Below, one piece after another: positions 1 to 5,745 of a DNA stretch of 6,991 bases; the first letter of the stretch is position 1, and each line of letters opens with the position of its first letter. The DNA comes from Flavobacterium sp. (GTDB taxonomy: Bacteria; Bacteroidota; Bacteroidia; Flavobacteriales; Flavobacteriaceae), in assembly GCA_017989775.1 (NCBI GenBank), contig JAGNPF010000078.1:1-6991 (forward strand), in the 5' to 3' direction. The notes under the pieces were generated by a model that made no database searches, had not been told where the DNA came from, and saw nothing but the letters and a program-made list of their open reading frames with translations. A program made the position numbers and the translations under genes.

Positions 1-202
1 CATCATGGTGTATCGTGCCAAAAGAGCTTCAAGAATAGACACGAACGATCCAAGCCAAATCATCGACAAAATTGCCTTGAATGCCAATAATGATTTGATT
101 TTGGTACATATTCCCAACAACCACGAAAACGACCATGCTTCTTTTGCCTTTACCTACGTTGATTTTTACGGTAACGAAAGCACGCCAACAATTGTAAACT
201 AA
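1..202 (+). CDS. C-terminal end of an unidentified protein, possibly a YngK-like (GHL10) glycosylhydrolase
   Basis: Only the last 66 or so codons are visible. The reading frame is open from base 2 and stops with TAA at 200-202, so the true start lies upstream of the window; the in-frame ATG at base 5 is probably internal. The visible part begins VYRAKRA and ends with a strand-rich stretch containing YVDFYGNESTP. That is the kind of closing strand seen in fibronectin-III-like or immunoglobulin-like C-terminal domains. YngK-like family 10 glycosylhydrolases of Bacteroidota often end in this way (YVVYR near the start of the domain, then a D-x-x-x-N-E-S strand near the end). The next gene, an AmpG-like permease, starts only 19 nt downstream, so the two are probably co-transcribed, which would suit a cell-wall sugar role. 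The family assignment is inference from a short fragment; no catalytic residues are in view. Confidence 0.5.
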   Translation, partial: IMVYRAKRASRIDTNDPSQIIDKIALNANNDLILVHIPNNHENDHASFAFTYVDFYGNESTPTIVN

Positions 203-221
203 CCGATTTTAACCCATTCAA

Positions 222-1481
222 ATGAAAACAGACAATAAACCCTGGTATTGGATACCGTTATTAAATTTTGCTTCGGGCTTTCCGTATGTCATCATCATTT
301 CGGTTTCGGTATTGATGTACAAAAACCTCGGAATCAGCAACGAAGACATCGGGTTATATACGAGTCTATTGTATTTGCCTTGGGTGATCAAACCCTTGTG
401 GAGTCCGTTTATTGACCTGCACGGAACCAAACGAAACTGGTTCTTGGGCATGCAGTTATTCATTTCCATCGCCTTTTTGATAGTGGGATTCATCATTCCG
501 ACGAGTCAGTTTTTCATGTTGAGTTTGGCCATCTTTTGGGTGGCGGCCTTTGCTTCCGCTTCGAATGACGTGGCGAGTGACGGTTTCTATTTATTGGCTT
601 TGACCAAAGATCAACAATCGTTCTTTTTGGGAATTCGAAGCACTTTTTACAGGGCATCGATGCTCACCGGAAATGGTTTGATAATCCTCTTGGCTGGTTA
701 TTTGGAACATCAATATGGAGACAATCAAAAAGCCTGGTCCTACACGATGATTTTCGTGGGATTGGTCATGACTTTTTTGACGATTTACAACTATTTTGCA
801 ACACCCAAAGCCGAATTGCCAATCAAGGCCGGGGAAATCGAAGAGAAAAATTTTGCCACGGTTTTTGCCAGTTTCTTCAAAAAGAAACAAATCGGGTTGA
901 TATTGGCTTTCATCCTTTTGTTTCGCTTGGGAGAATCCCAATTGTTGAAAATGTTGACCCCTTTTTTGGTGGATAAAACGGATGTTGGCGGAATGGGATT
1001 GGACACGGAAGACGTGGGTATCATTTATGGAACTTTCGGACTGATAGCCCTTACCATTGGCGGCATCTTGGGTGGAATTGCAATTTCCAGACACGGTTTG
1101 GGAAAATGGATGTTGCCCATGATTTTGACGATGCACTTGCCCATTCTTGGTTTTATATTGTTGGCCTATTTTCACCCGGCTTCTGTCTATTATATTTATG
1201 CCGTGGTTATTTTGGAACAATTTGGTTACGGGTTTGGCTTCGCGGCCTTCATGATGTACCTGATTTATGTTGCCGAAGGCGAATCGAAAACTTCCCATTA
1301 TGCCATTGCCACTGGTTTTATGGCTTTGGGAATGATGCTTCCCGGAATGTTGAGTGGTTACATCCAGCAATATTTAGGCTATGGAAATTTCTTTATTTGG
1401 GTGTTTTTGGCAACGATTCCCGGGTTGATTTTATCACGATTTTTAATATTTCCAGATGATTTTGGAAAGAAATCAGAGTAA
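222..1481 (+). CDS. AmpG-like MFS permease, probable muropeptide or cell-wall sugar importer
   Basis: This is a 419-residue inner-membrane transporter with about 12 hydrophobic segments (roughly 10-32, 44-62, 74-92, 97-127, 141-160, 173-193, 225-245, 267-288, 297-317, 324-346, 360-380, 389-411) and a charged cytoplasmic loop around 195-222 between the two six-helix halves. AmpG-like signatures are visible: FASGFPY at 16-22, the K-PLWSP-ID loop at 57-65, and ASNDVASDGFYLLAL at 113-127, where E. coli AmpG has a related SASQDIVFDAW. AmpG proteins bring GlcNAc-anhydroMurNAc muropeptides into the cytoplasm by proton symport. The NagZ-type hydrolase 25 nt downstream makes a cell-wall recycling role likely. 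The substrate is inferred, since members of this family in Bacteroidota may carry other murein sugars. The start ATG lies 19 nt after the previous stop and no Shine-Dalgarno is present, as is usual in this phylum. Length is complete for the family. Confidence 0.82.
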   Translation: MKTDNKPWYWIPLLNFASGFPYVIIISVSVLMYKNLGISNEDIGLYTSLLYLPWVIKPLWSPFIDLHGTKRNWFLGMQLFISIAFLIVGFIIPTSQFFMLSLAIFWVAAFASASNDVASDGFYLLALTKDQQSFFLGIRSTFYRASMLTGNGLIILLAGYLEHQYGDNQKAWSYTMIFVGLVMTFLTIYNYFATPKAELPIKAGEIEEKNFATVFASFFKKKQIGLILAFILLFRLGESQLLKMLTPFLVDKTDVGGMGLDTEDVGIIYGTFGLIALTIGGILGGIAISRHGLGKWMLPMILTMHLPILGFILLAYFHPASVYYIYAVVILEQFGYGFGFAAFMMYLIYVAEGESKTSHYAIATGFMALGMMLPGMLSGYIQQYLGYGNFFIWVFLATIPGLILSRFLIFPDDFGKKSE

Positions 1482-1506
1482 CAGTTCAAGCATAAAATTC
1501 TAAACA

Positions 1507-3105
1507 ATGACCTTAGAACAAAAAATAGGACAATTCTTTTTTCCGGCGGTTTTCATCAACGATACCGAAGAAAACATTCAGGAAACGGAGCGTTTAATCA
1601 GGGAACATAATATTGGTGGACTGACCTTTTTTCACAGCAGGGCCAGTGCGGCCACCAATTATGAATCCAAGAAAAAAGTGGAATTCAACGACGATAGTTA
1701 CGAGCGTTTGAAAGAATTGGTTGTCCGTTTCCAAAAATGTGCCACTACCCCACTTTTGATGAGCATCGATGCGGAATGGGGATTGGCCATGCGGGTCGAA
1801 AAGACGCCACAATATCCCTATGCCATCACGCTTGGCGCTTTGCCGAGCAGTTCCAAGAATTTGGTTTACCAAGTTGGAAAACAAATTGGAATGGACCTGA
1901 AATCAGCGGGTATCCATTATAATTTGGCACCATTGGCCGACATCAACAACAATCCGGACAATCCCGTGATTGGCTATCGTTCTTTTGGTCAAAACAAGGA
2001 AAAAGTGGCCCAATTTGCCCTGGAATATTTACGTGGAATGAACGATGTCGGGGTTTTGGGTTGCCTGAAACACTTTCCGGGTCACGGAAACACCAGCGTC
2101 GATTCGCATTTGGGATTGCCTGTTTTGGAGGAAACCCTGGAAGAATTACTGGAAAACGAATTGCATCCCTTCATAAAAGGAATAGAAAACGAGGTCGATT
2201 CCATCATGATTGGACATTTGGCCGTTCCGGCATTGAACAATGGCGAAAACACCTCTGCCACTTTGTCAAAATCCATAATTGAAGATCTTTTGCGCAAGCA
2301 ATTGGGTTATGATGGCTTGGTGATTTCGGATGCCTTGAACATGCACAGCGTTTCGAAATTGTACGACCAAAAAGGACAACTGGAATGGGAAGCTTTCAAT
2401 GCTGGAAACGATGTTTTGTGTTTTGCGGAAAATGTGCCTGAAGGCATTCAAGAAATTCTCAAAAATGCCACGCCAGAACGCATCGAAGCCAGCTTCAACC
2501 GCCTTTGGAAATGCAAACAAAAAGCCGGAATCATCGACGGCAATTACGCTCCCCAAGGCGAATTGGACTTTAAAAATGCTTCCGATTTAAACCAAAAAAT
2601 CGCGAAATACAGCATTACCAAAATCAAGGACAACATGAACAGTCTGTATCTTTTTGAAGCCAAAAACGATTCCAGACTCGCCAAAGTCAGTCTTTACAAA
2701 AATACGGACAACGTTTTTTTCAAAAAACTGGAGATTCCCCTTCCTTCGCCCCAATTTGCATTGGAAAACGGTGATGAAAACGCGATTGCCGAACTGGAGA
2801 AAAACCTGGATGATTTTGACAGTATTTTGATTTCTCTTTTTGTTCCAAAAGCAAAGCCCTTGAATAATTTTGATATGGAACCAAGCATTTTGTCGTTTTT
2901 GGGGAAATTATTTTCAGAAAAAAAATGTGTTTTGTACGTATTTGGAAATCCCTATGCTTTGCAGGTCATTCCCAATTTGGATGCTGCTTTTGGAATCATT
3001 CAAGTATATCAGGACTTTGCTGAATTTCAAGAAAATGCGTCCCAACAATTGATTGAAAACAAGAAATGCAGGGGCAGTTTGCCCGTGAAAATAAAGGGCA
3101 TTTGA
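1507..3105 (+). CDS. nagZ: Glycoside hydrolase family 3, NagZ-type beta-N-acetylglucosaminidase with extra C-terminal domain
   Basis: This 532-residue enzyme should remove N-acetylglucosamine from beta-1,4 linkage to (anhydro)MurNAc in imported cell-wall fragments. The GH3 barrel fills about residues 1-345. It carries IDAEWGLAMR at 87-96, a GYRSFG substrate-site segment with Arg158, the hallmark KHFPGHG at 188-194, the Asp199-Ser-His201 pair used by NagZ as general acid/base, and VISDALNMHS at 272-281 with Asp275 as the predicted nucleophile. The Asp-x-His pair separates NagZ enzymes from GH3 beta-glucosidases. Residues from about 430 to the end form an alpha/beta region with VLYVFGNPYAL and a closing GSLPVKI, resembling the GH3 C-terminal domain that short E. 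coli NagZ (about 340 residues) lacks. The protein starts directly in the barrel (TLEQKIGQFFF), so no signal peptide is seen and it should be cytosolic, matching the AmpG-like importer just upstream. Activity on beta-hexosaminides other than muropeptides cannot be excluded. Confidence 0.87.
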   Translation: MTLEQKIGQFFFPAVFINDTEENIQETERLIREHNIGGLTFFHSRASAATNYESKKKVEFNDDSYERLKELVVRFQKCATTPLLMSIDAEWGLAMRVEKTPQYPYAITLGALPSSSKNLVYQVGKQIGMDLKSAGIHYNLAPLADINNNPDNPVIGYRSFGQNKEKVAQFALEYLRGMNDVGVLGCLKHFPGHGNTSVDSHLGLPVLEETLEELLENELHPFIKGIENEVDSIMIGHLAVPALNNGENTSATLSKSIIEDLLRKQLGYDGLVISDALNMHSVSKLYDQKGQLEWEAFNAGNDVLCFAENVPEGIQEILKNATPERIEASFNRLWKCKQKAGIIDGNYAPQGELDFKNASDLNQKIAKYSITKIKDNMNSLYLFEAKNDSRLAKVSLYKNTDNVFFKKLEIPLPSPQFALENGDENAIAELEKNLDDFDSILISLFVPKAKPLNNFDMEPSILSFLGKLFSEKKCVLYVFGNPYALQVIPNLDAAFGIIQVYQDFAEFQENASQQLIENKKCRGSLPVKIKGI

Positions 3106-3206
3106 TTCTTTCGGCACAGGAGTACAATCAATCGGGTATAATGAAATGCTATTGGAGCATAAGTATTAATAATTAAATCTTATACAATCCAGCCTTTGTT
3201 TTAATT

Positions 3207-3214
3207 TATCTTTG
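3207..3214 (+). promoter_or_regulatory. Putative Bacteroidota -7 promoter element for the peroxiredoxin unit
   Basis: The octamer TATCTTTG matches the Bacteroidota consensus TAnnTTTG exactly. It lies 39 nt upstream of the peroxiredoxin ATG, which would put the transcription start near 3221 with a 5' UTR of about 30 nt, A-rich at its end. I do not see a clear TTG or TTTG -33 element at the expected spacing, so only half of the promoter is supported. The surrounding 3106-3253 spacer is AT-rich and contains no recognisable gene. Confidence 0.5.
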
Positions 3215-3253
3215 CCATCAAATAATAAACAACAACTTTTAAAATAAATAATT

Positions 3254-3892
3254 ATGTCATTAGTAGGAAAAAAATTCCCAAACATTACAGTTGACGCCAT
3301 ATCAGAAATGGGCGATAATTTAAGAATCAACGTTCTTGAAGAAGCGGTAAACAACAACAAGAAAGTATTGCTTTTTTGGTATCCAAAGGATTTTACTTTT
3401 GTTTGCCCAACAGAATTACATGCTTTTCAATCTGCCTTGCCAGAATTCACCCAAAGAAACACTATCGTGATTGGAGCTTCTTGCGACACCAACGAAGTGC
3501 ATTTTGCTTGGTTGAACACTCCAAAAAACAATGGTGGAATCGAAGGCGTGACTTACCCACTTTTGGCTGATACCACCAGAAATTTGTCTGCTGCATTGGG
3601 TATTTTGGATGCAGAAGCCGGAGCTTACAATGAAGATGCCGACACTTATTTGGTAGAAGGTTCCAACGTGACTTACAGAGCCACTTATTTGATTGACGAA
3701 ACCGGGAAAATTTTCCACGAAAGCGTAAACGACATGCCATTGGGACGTAACGTAAACGAATATTTGAGACTGGTTGACGCTTACACCCACATCCAGACCA
3801 AAGGCGAGGTTTGTCCAGCCAACTGGGAAGCCGGAAAAGAAGCCATGACAGCCGACAGAAACAGTACTGCCGCTTATTTGAGTGCCAACTAA
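3254..3892 (+). CDS. Typical 2-Cys peroxiredoxin (AhpC/Prx1 family)
   Basis: This 212-residue cytoplasmic peroxidase should reduce hydrogen peroxide and organic hydroperoxides using two cysteines. The peroxidatic site is YPKDFTFVCPTEL at 43-55, with Cys51, Pro44 and Thr48 of the PxxxTxxC motif. The resolving Cys187 sits in GEVCPANW at 184-191, the usual place for a typical 2-Cys enzyme that forms an intersubunit disulfide. An extra Cys77 lies in GASCD. The segment around 93-106 reads NNGGIEGVTYPLLAD where over-oxidation-sensitive Prx1 enzymes have GGLG, and the C-terminus lacks the YF motif, so a robust bacterial form is expected. Length and start are normal for the family. No AhpF-type reductase gene is seen in the window; the thioredoxin-like gene 148 nt downstream is the obvious candidate electron donor. 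An exact TAnnTTTG element lies upstream, and the first good terminator is at 4731-4760, which suggests a three-gene unit. Confidence 0.95.
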   Translation: MSLVGKKFPNITVDAISEMGDNLRINVLEEAVNNNKKVLLFWYPKDFTFVCPTELHAFQSALPEFTQRNTIVIGASCDTNEVHFAWLNTPKNNGGIEGVTYPLLADTTRNLSAALGILDAEAGAYNEDADTYLVEGSNVTYRATYLIDETGKIFHESVNDMPLGRNVNEYLRLVDAYTHIQTKGEVCPANWEAGKEAMTADRNSTAAYLSAN

Positions 3893-3913
3893 AAATAAAT
3901 TCCATTTTTTTTG

Positions 3914-3946
3914 AATACCAAATTCCAACTATTGGGATTTGGTATT
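3914..3946 (+). repeat. Long near-perfect hairpin after the peroxiredoxin gene
   Basis: The 15-nt arm AATACCAAATTCCAA (3914-3928) and the arm TTGGGATTTGGTATT (3932-3946) pair completely, with one T-G wobble, around a CTA triloop. It starts 21 nt after the peroxiredoxin stop codon. The T tract (3905-3912) lies before the stem on the + strand and the sequence after it is TCAAAAG, so it is not a canonical intrinsic terminator in either direction. It could stabilise the upstream mRNA end or belong to a dispersed intergenic repeat family. Confidence 0.75.
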
Positions 3947-3978
3947 TCAAAAGAAATACTAAACATTTTCAAAATTTT

Positions 3979-4013
3979 AAAATTTGGAATTCCTATTGGA
4001 ATTTGGAATTTTT
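3979..4013 (+). repeat. Second AT-rich hairpin carrying the same TTTGG motif
   Basis: AAAATT (3979-3984) and AATTCC (3988-3993) pair with GGAATT (3998-4003) and AATTTT (4007-4012) around a TATT loop, with a symmetrical TGG/TGG internal loop, and a short T run ends the structure. The decamer ATTTGGAATT occurs twice (3982-3991 and 4001-4010). TTGGAATTTGG at 3996-4006 is also the exact reverse complement of CCAAATTCCAA at 3918-3928 in the preceding hairpin. This could be a weak terminator or attenuator before the thioredoxin-like gene, or a second unit of the same repeat. Confidence 0.6.
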
Positions 4014-4040
4014 AACTATTGAATTTTAAATAAAAAAAAT

Positions 4041-4349
4041 ATGTTAATCGAATTAAACGAAGATACCCTACAGGATTTGGTTTCCAAAAACGAAAAAGTC
4101 GTGGTTCAATTTTCTGCCTCTTGGTGTGGAAATTGCCGAATCATGAAACCAAAATTCAAAAAATTGGCTTCAGAAAACGACAACTTGACTTTTGTCTTGG
4201 TGGATGCCGAAAATTCTCCCGAATCGAGAAAACTGGCCAATGTGAGCAATTTGCCCACCTTTGCCACTTTCGTAAATGGAAAATTGGTAAGCGAAACGCA
4301 AACCAACAAAGCCGAGGTTTTGACGGAATTGGTCAATGACATCGTATAA
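4041..4349 (+). CDS. Thioredoxin-like protein with WCGNC active site
   Basis: This 102-residue single-domain thioredoxin-fold protein should act as a cytoplasmic dithiol reductant. The fold is visible end to end: strand VVVQF at 20-24, the active site WCGNC at 28-32 (Cys29, Cys32), Pro37 matching the conserved helix proline, strand TFVLVDAE at 50-57, and the cis-proline in NLPTF (Pro72). Two features depart from classical TrxA: Asn replaces Pro inside the CxxC, and Gln23 occupies the place of the buried Asp26 of E. coli thioredoxin. No signal peptide or membrane anchor is present. It lies between the peroxiredoxin and a small unknown gene, with no clear promoter of its own, which makes it a likely dedicated electron donor for the peroxiredoxin (inference). 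The start is set by the ATG after the A-rich run TAAATAAAAAAAAT. It is probably not the main cellular thioredoxin. Confidence 0.9.
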   Translation: MLIELNEDTLQDLVSKNEKVVVQFSASWCGNCRIMKPKFKKLASENDNLTFVLVDAENSPESRKLANVSNLPTFATFVNGKLVSETQTNKAEVLTELVNDIV

Positions 4350-4358
4350 ATTCAGTTG

Positions 4359-4411
4359 GAGGTTAAATTTTGAAGTAGATGCAATACTTCCAACCTCTAA
4401 AATCTAACCTC
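4359..4411 (+). repeat. Long inverted repeat filling the spacer between the thioredoxin-like and small genes
   Basis: GAAGTA (4372-4377) pairs with TACTTC (4385-4390) around a 7-nt loop. Below it, GAGGTTAAATTTT (4359-4371) pairs with AAAATCTAACCTC (4399-4411) with a single A-C mismatch. The 8 nt CAACCTCT (4391-4398) remain as a bulge. AACCTC occurs twice in the right arm (4392-4397 and 4406-4411), so GAGGTT could pair with either copy. The structure ends 7 nt before the ATG of the next gene. No T run follows, so it is not a canonical terminator. Confidence 0.75.
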
Positions 4412-4418
4412 ATACCTT

Positions 4419-4676
4419 ATGAAACTACCCGTAATAAAGCATTTATCCCAATTTATCGAAGAGAACGACCAAGATTATCTCATAGAGACCATCGAAGTCC
4501 TGGAAGCCTTGACCGAGGTTTCTTCCTTGAAAGATGAAGAACTGGACGTGATTGGAGAATTGATTTCCAATATGTACGGCGCACTGGAAGTCCACAAAAT
4601 GACACAGGGCGGAATGGACAAAAAAGAAGCCCTGAACACTTTCATGAAAAGGGTTTTGGGTTCCATTGACAAGTAA
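4419..4676 (+). CDS. Small conserved-looking protein of unknown function (possibly DUF6952)
   Basis: This 85-residue acidic, mostly helical protein has no signal peptide, no membrane segment and no cysteine at all, so it cannot take part directly in thiol exchange. It opens with KLPVIKHLSQFIEEND, has a very acidic middle (residues about 18-46, rich in E, D and L) and ends with a basic helix around KKEALNTFMKRVL. I recall this as a flavobacterial family of unknown function, perhaps DUF6952, but that name is from memory and unverified. It follows the thioredoxin-like gene by 69 nt and precedes a strong terminator, so it looks like the last gene of the Prx-Trx unit. Its role is unknown; an accessory or regulatory partner of the thiol peroxidase system is a guess from position alone. 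Codon usage and the clean frame support a real gene. Confidence 0.82.
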   Translation: MKLPVIKHLSQFIEENDQDYLIETIEVLEALTEVSSLKDEELDVIGELISNMYGALEVHKMTQGGMDKKEALNTFMKRVLGSIDK

Positions 4677-4730
4677 TTGAAGCCGATAGGTTTAGTTGGT
4701 TCCAGTAATTGTCCAATAAAAATATTTTGA

Positions 4731-4760
4731 AACGCTTTCAGCAATGAAGGCGTTTTTTTT
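4731..4760 (+). terminator. Intrinsic (rho-independent) terminator ending the Prx-Trx-small protein unit
   Basis: The 10-bp stem AACGCTTTCA (4731-4740) / TGAAGGCGTT (4745-4754), with one T-G wobble, closes a GCAA tetraloop of GNRA type. An uninterrupted run of eight T (4753-4760) completes it. It lies 54 nt after the stop of the small gene and 53 nt before the -7 element of tpx, so it cleanly separates the two transcription units. Confidence 0.92.
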
Positions 4761-4813
4761 GCTAAATTCTGAAATCGAAAATCAAAAAAACATAAATCGT
4801 AAATAAATTTTCA

Positions 4814-4821
4814 TACTTTTG
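4814..4821 (+). promoter_or_regulatory. Putative Bacteroidota -7 promoter element for tpx
   Basis: TACTTTTG matches TAnnTTTG exactly and lies 23 nt upstream of the tpx start codon, directly after a strong terminator, which makes a promoter here necessary. Transcription would begin about 4828, giving a very short A-rich leader (the AAAAAAAA run at 4831-4838). No clear TTG -33 element is seen at the usual distance. Confidence 0.6.
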
Positions 4822-4844
4822 AACCTCATTAAAAAAAACAAATT

Positions 4845-5342
4845 ATGGCTTCAATAACATTAGGAGGAAATCCAATAAACACTTCAGGCGAATTGCCAAA
4901 AGTTGGTTCAAAACTAGCTGATTTCAAATTAGTAAAAAACGATCTTTCCATTGCTTCACTGGCTGATTTTGCAGGATCAAAATTAGTCTTGAATATTTTT
5001 CCAAGCATTGACACGGGAACTTGCGCAACATCTGTGAGAACTTTCAATGCCACTGCTTCAAAATTGGAAAACACCAAAGTTTTGTGTATTTCAAGAGATT
5101 TGCCTTTTGCCCAAAAACGTTTTTGTGGAGCCGAAGGATTGGAAAACGTGGTCAACTTGTCCGATTTCAAGGAAGGAAGTTTTGGCAAAGCCAATGGTTT
5201 GGAAATTGTGGACGGCGCATTGGCCGGATTGCATTCCAGAGCCATCATTGTTGTTGACGAAAATGGAACCGTTTTATATACCGAACAAGTTCCGGAAATA
5301 GCCAACGAACCTAACTACGAAGCTGCATTGGCAGTACTATAA
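4845..5342 (+). CDS. tpx: Thiol peroxidase (Tpx), atypical 2-Cys peroxiredoxin
   Basis: This 165-residue enzyme reduces hydroperoxides with electrons from thioredoxin, forming a disulfide within one subunit. It begins with the Tpx-type N-terminal hairpin (ITLGGNPINTSGELPKVGS). The peroxidatic site is FPSIDTGTCATSVRTFN at 52-68, with Cys60, Thr57 and Arg65 nearby. The resolving Cys94 sits in DLPFAQKRFCGAEG at 85-98, and a third cysteine, Cys81, precedes the SRDLPFAQ signature. E. coli Tpx uses Cys61 and Cys95, so spacing is identical. Length is normal for the family. It has its own promoter-like element and is separated from the Prx-Trx unit by a terminator, so the two peroxidases can be expressed independently. 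The next gene starts 10 nt after its stop, which suggests co-transcription with dgkA and ftsK. Confidence 0.96.
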   Translation: MASITLGGNPINTSGELPKVGSKLADFKLVKNDLSIASLADFAGSKLVLNIFPSIDTGTCATSVRTFNATASKLENTKVLCISRDLPFAQKRFCGAEGLENVVNLSDFKEGSFGKANGLEIVDGALAGLHSRAIIVVDENGTVLYTEQVPEIANEPNYEAALAVL

Positions 5343-5352
5343 AAGTAGTTTG

Positions 5353-5727
5353 ATGAAATTCCAGAAAGACAACTCTTTCATCAGCGGACGATTGAAAAGC
5401 GTGACCTTTGCCGTGAAAGGTGCCGTAAAACTGATTACGACCGAACACAGTGTAATGGTGCAGTTTTCGATTGGCATCTTGATGAGCATTGCAGGGTTTT
5501 ATTGCAATATCACTCAAACAGAATGGCTTTTTCAAACTTTGGCAATCGGATTTGTCATGAGCATTGAAGGCTTGAATACCGCCGTTGAAAAAATAGCCGA
5601 TTTTATTCATCCCAATTACCACAAGAGAATTGGATTTATAAAAGACATTGCGGCCGGGGCAGTCTTGTTTGCTGCCATTACTGCCATCGCAATTGGATTG
5701 ATCATTTATGTACCCAAATTTTTATAG
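5353..5727 (+). CDS. dgkA: DgkA-family membrane lipid kinase (diacylglycerol or undecaprenol kinase)
   Basis: This 124-residue protein has the three-helix build of DgkA (helices about 36-50, 58-76 and 99-120). The family signature is clear: EGLNTAVEKIAD at 72-83 aligns with the E. coli DgkA stretch that holds catalytic Glu69 and Glu76 (here Glu72 and Glu79). KDIAAGAVL at 97-105 matches the KDMGSAAVL motif, and Glu31 in the TTEHS segment corresponds to Glu28. The enzyme phosphorylates a membrane lipid with ATP. Outside Proteobacteria many members act on undecaprenol, feeding the carrier lipid for peptidoglycan and surface glycans, so the substrate is left open. I chose the ATG at 5353; a TTG directly before it would add one residue only. 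It sits 10 nt after tpx and 18 nt before ftsK. Confidence 0.92.
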   Translation: MKFQKDNSFISGRLKSVTFAVKGAVKLITTEHSVMVQFSIGILMSIAGFYCNITQTEWLFQTLAIGFVMSIEGLNTAVEKIADFIHPNYHKRIGFIKDIAAGAVLFAAITAIAIGLIIYVPKFL

Positions 5728-5745
5728 CAAACAGTTTCACCACGA

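Noticed and set aside
591..1370. 259-codon open frame on the minus strand inside the permease gene
   Set aside because: It lies wholly antisense to the AmpG-like gene, has no coherent domain and is rich in H, Q, S and N as expected from the reverse reading of a membrane protein gene.
3072..3084. GGGC-AGTTT-GCCC hairpin near the end of nagZ as a terminator
   Set aside because: It is only 4 bp, lies inside the coding region and has no T run after it.
3146..3160. ATGCT-ATTGG-AGCAT inverted repeat in the spacer before the peroxiredoxin gene
   Set aside because: A 5-bp stem in AT-rich sequence is expected by chance and no T run follows, so I do not call it a terminator or operator.
3416..3950. 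Two overlapping minus-strand open frames (170 and 162 codons) across the peroxiredoxin gene
   Set aside because: They are antisense to a certain gene, start in the hairpin spacer and show no recognisable fold; composition fits reverse-strand shadows.
5350..5352. TTG start codon for dgkA
   Set aside because: An ATG follows immediately, and ATG is much more likely; the difference is one residue.
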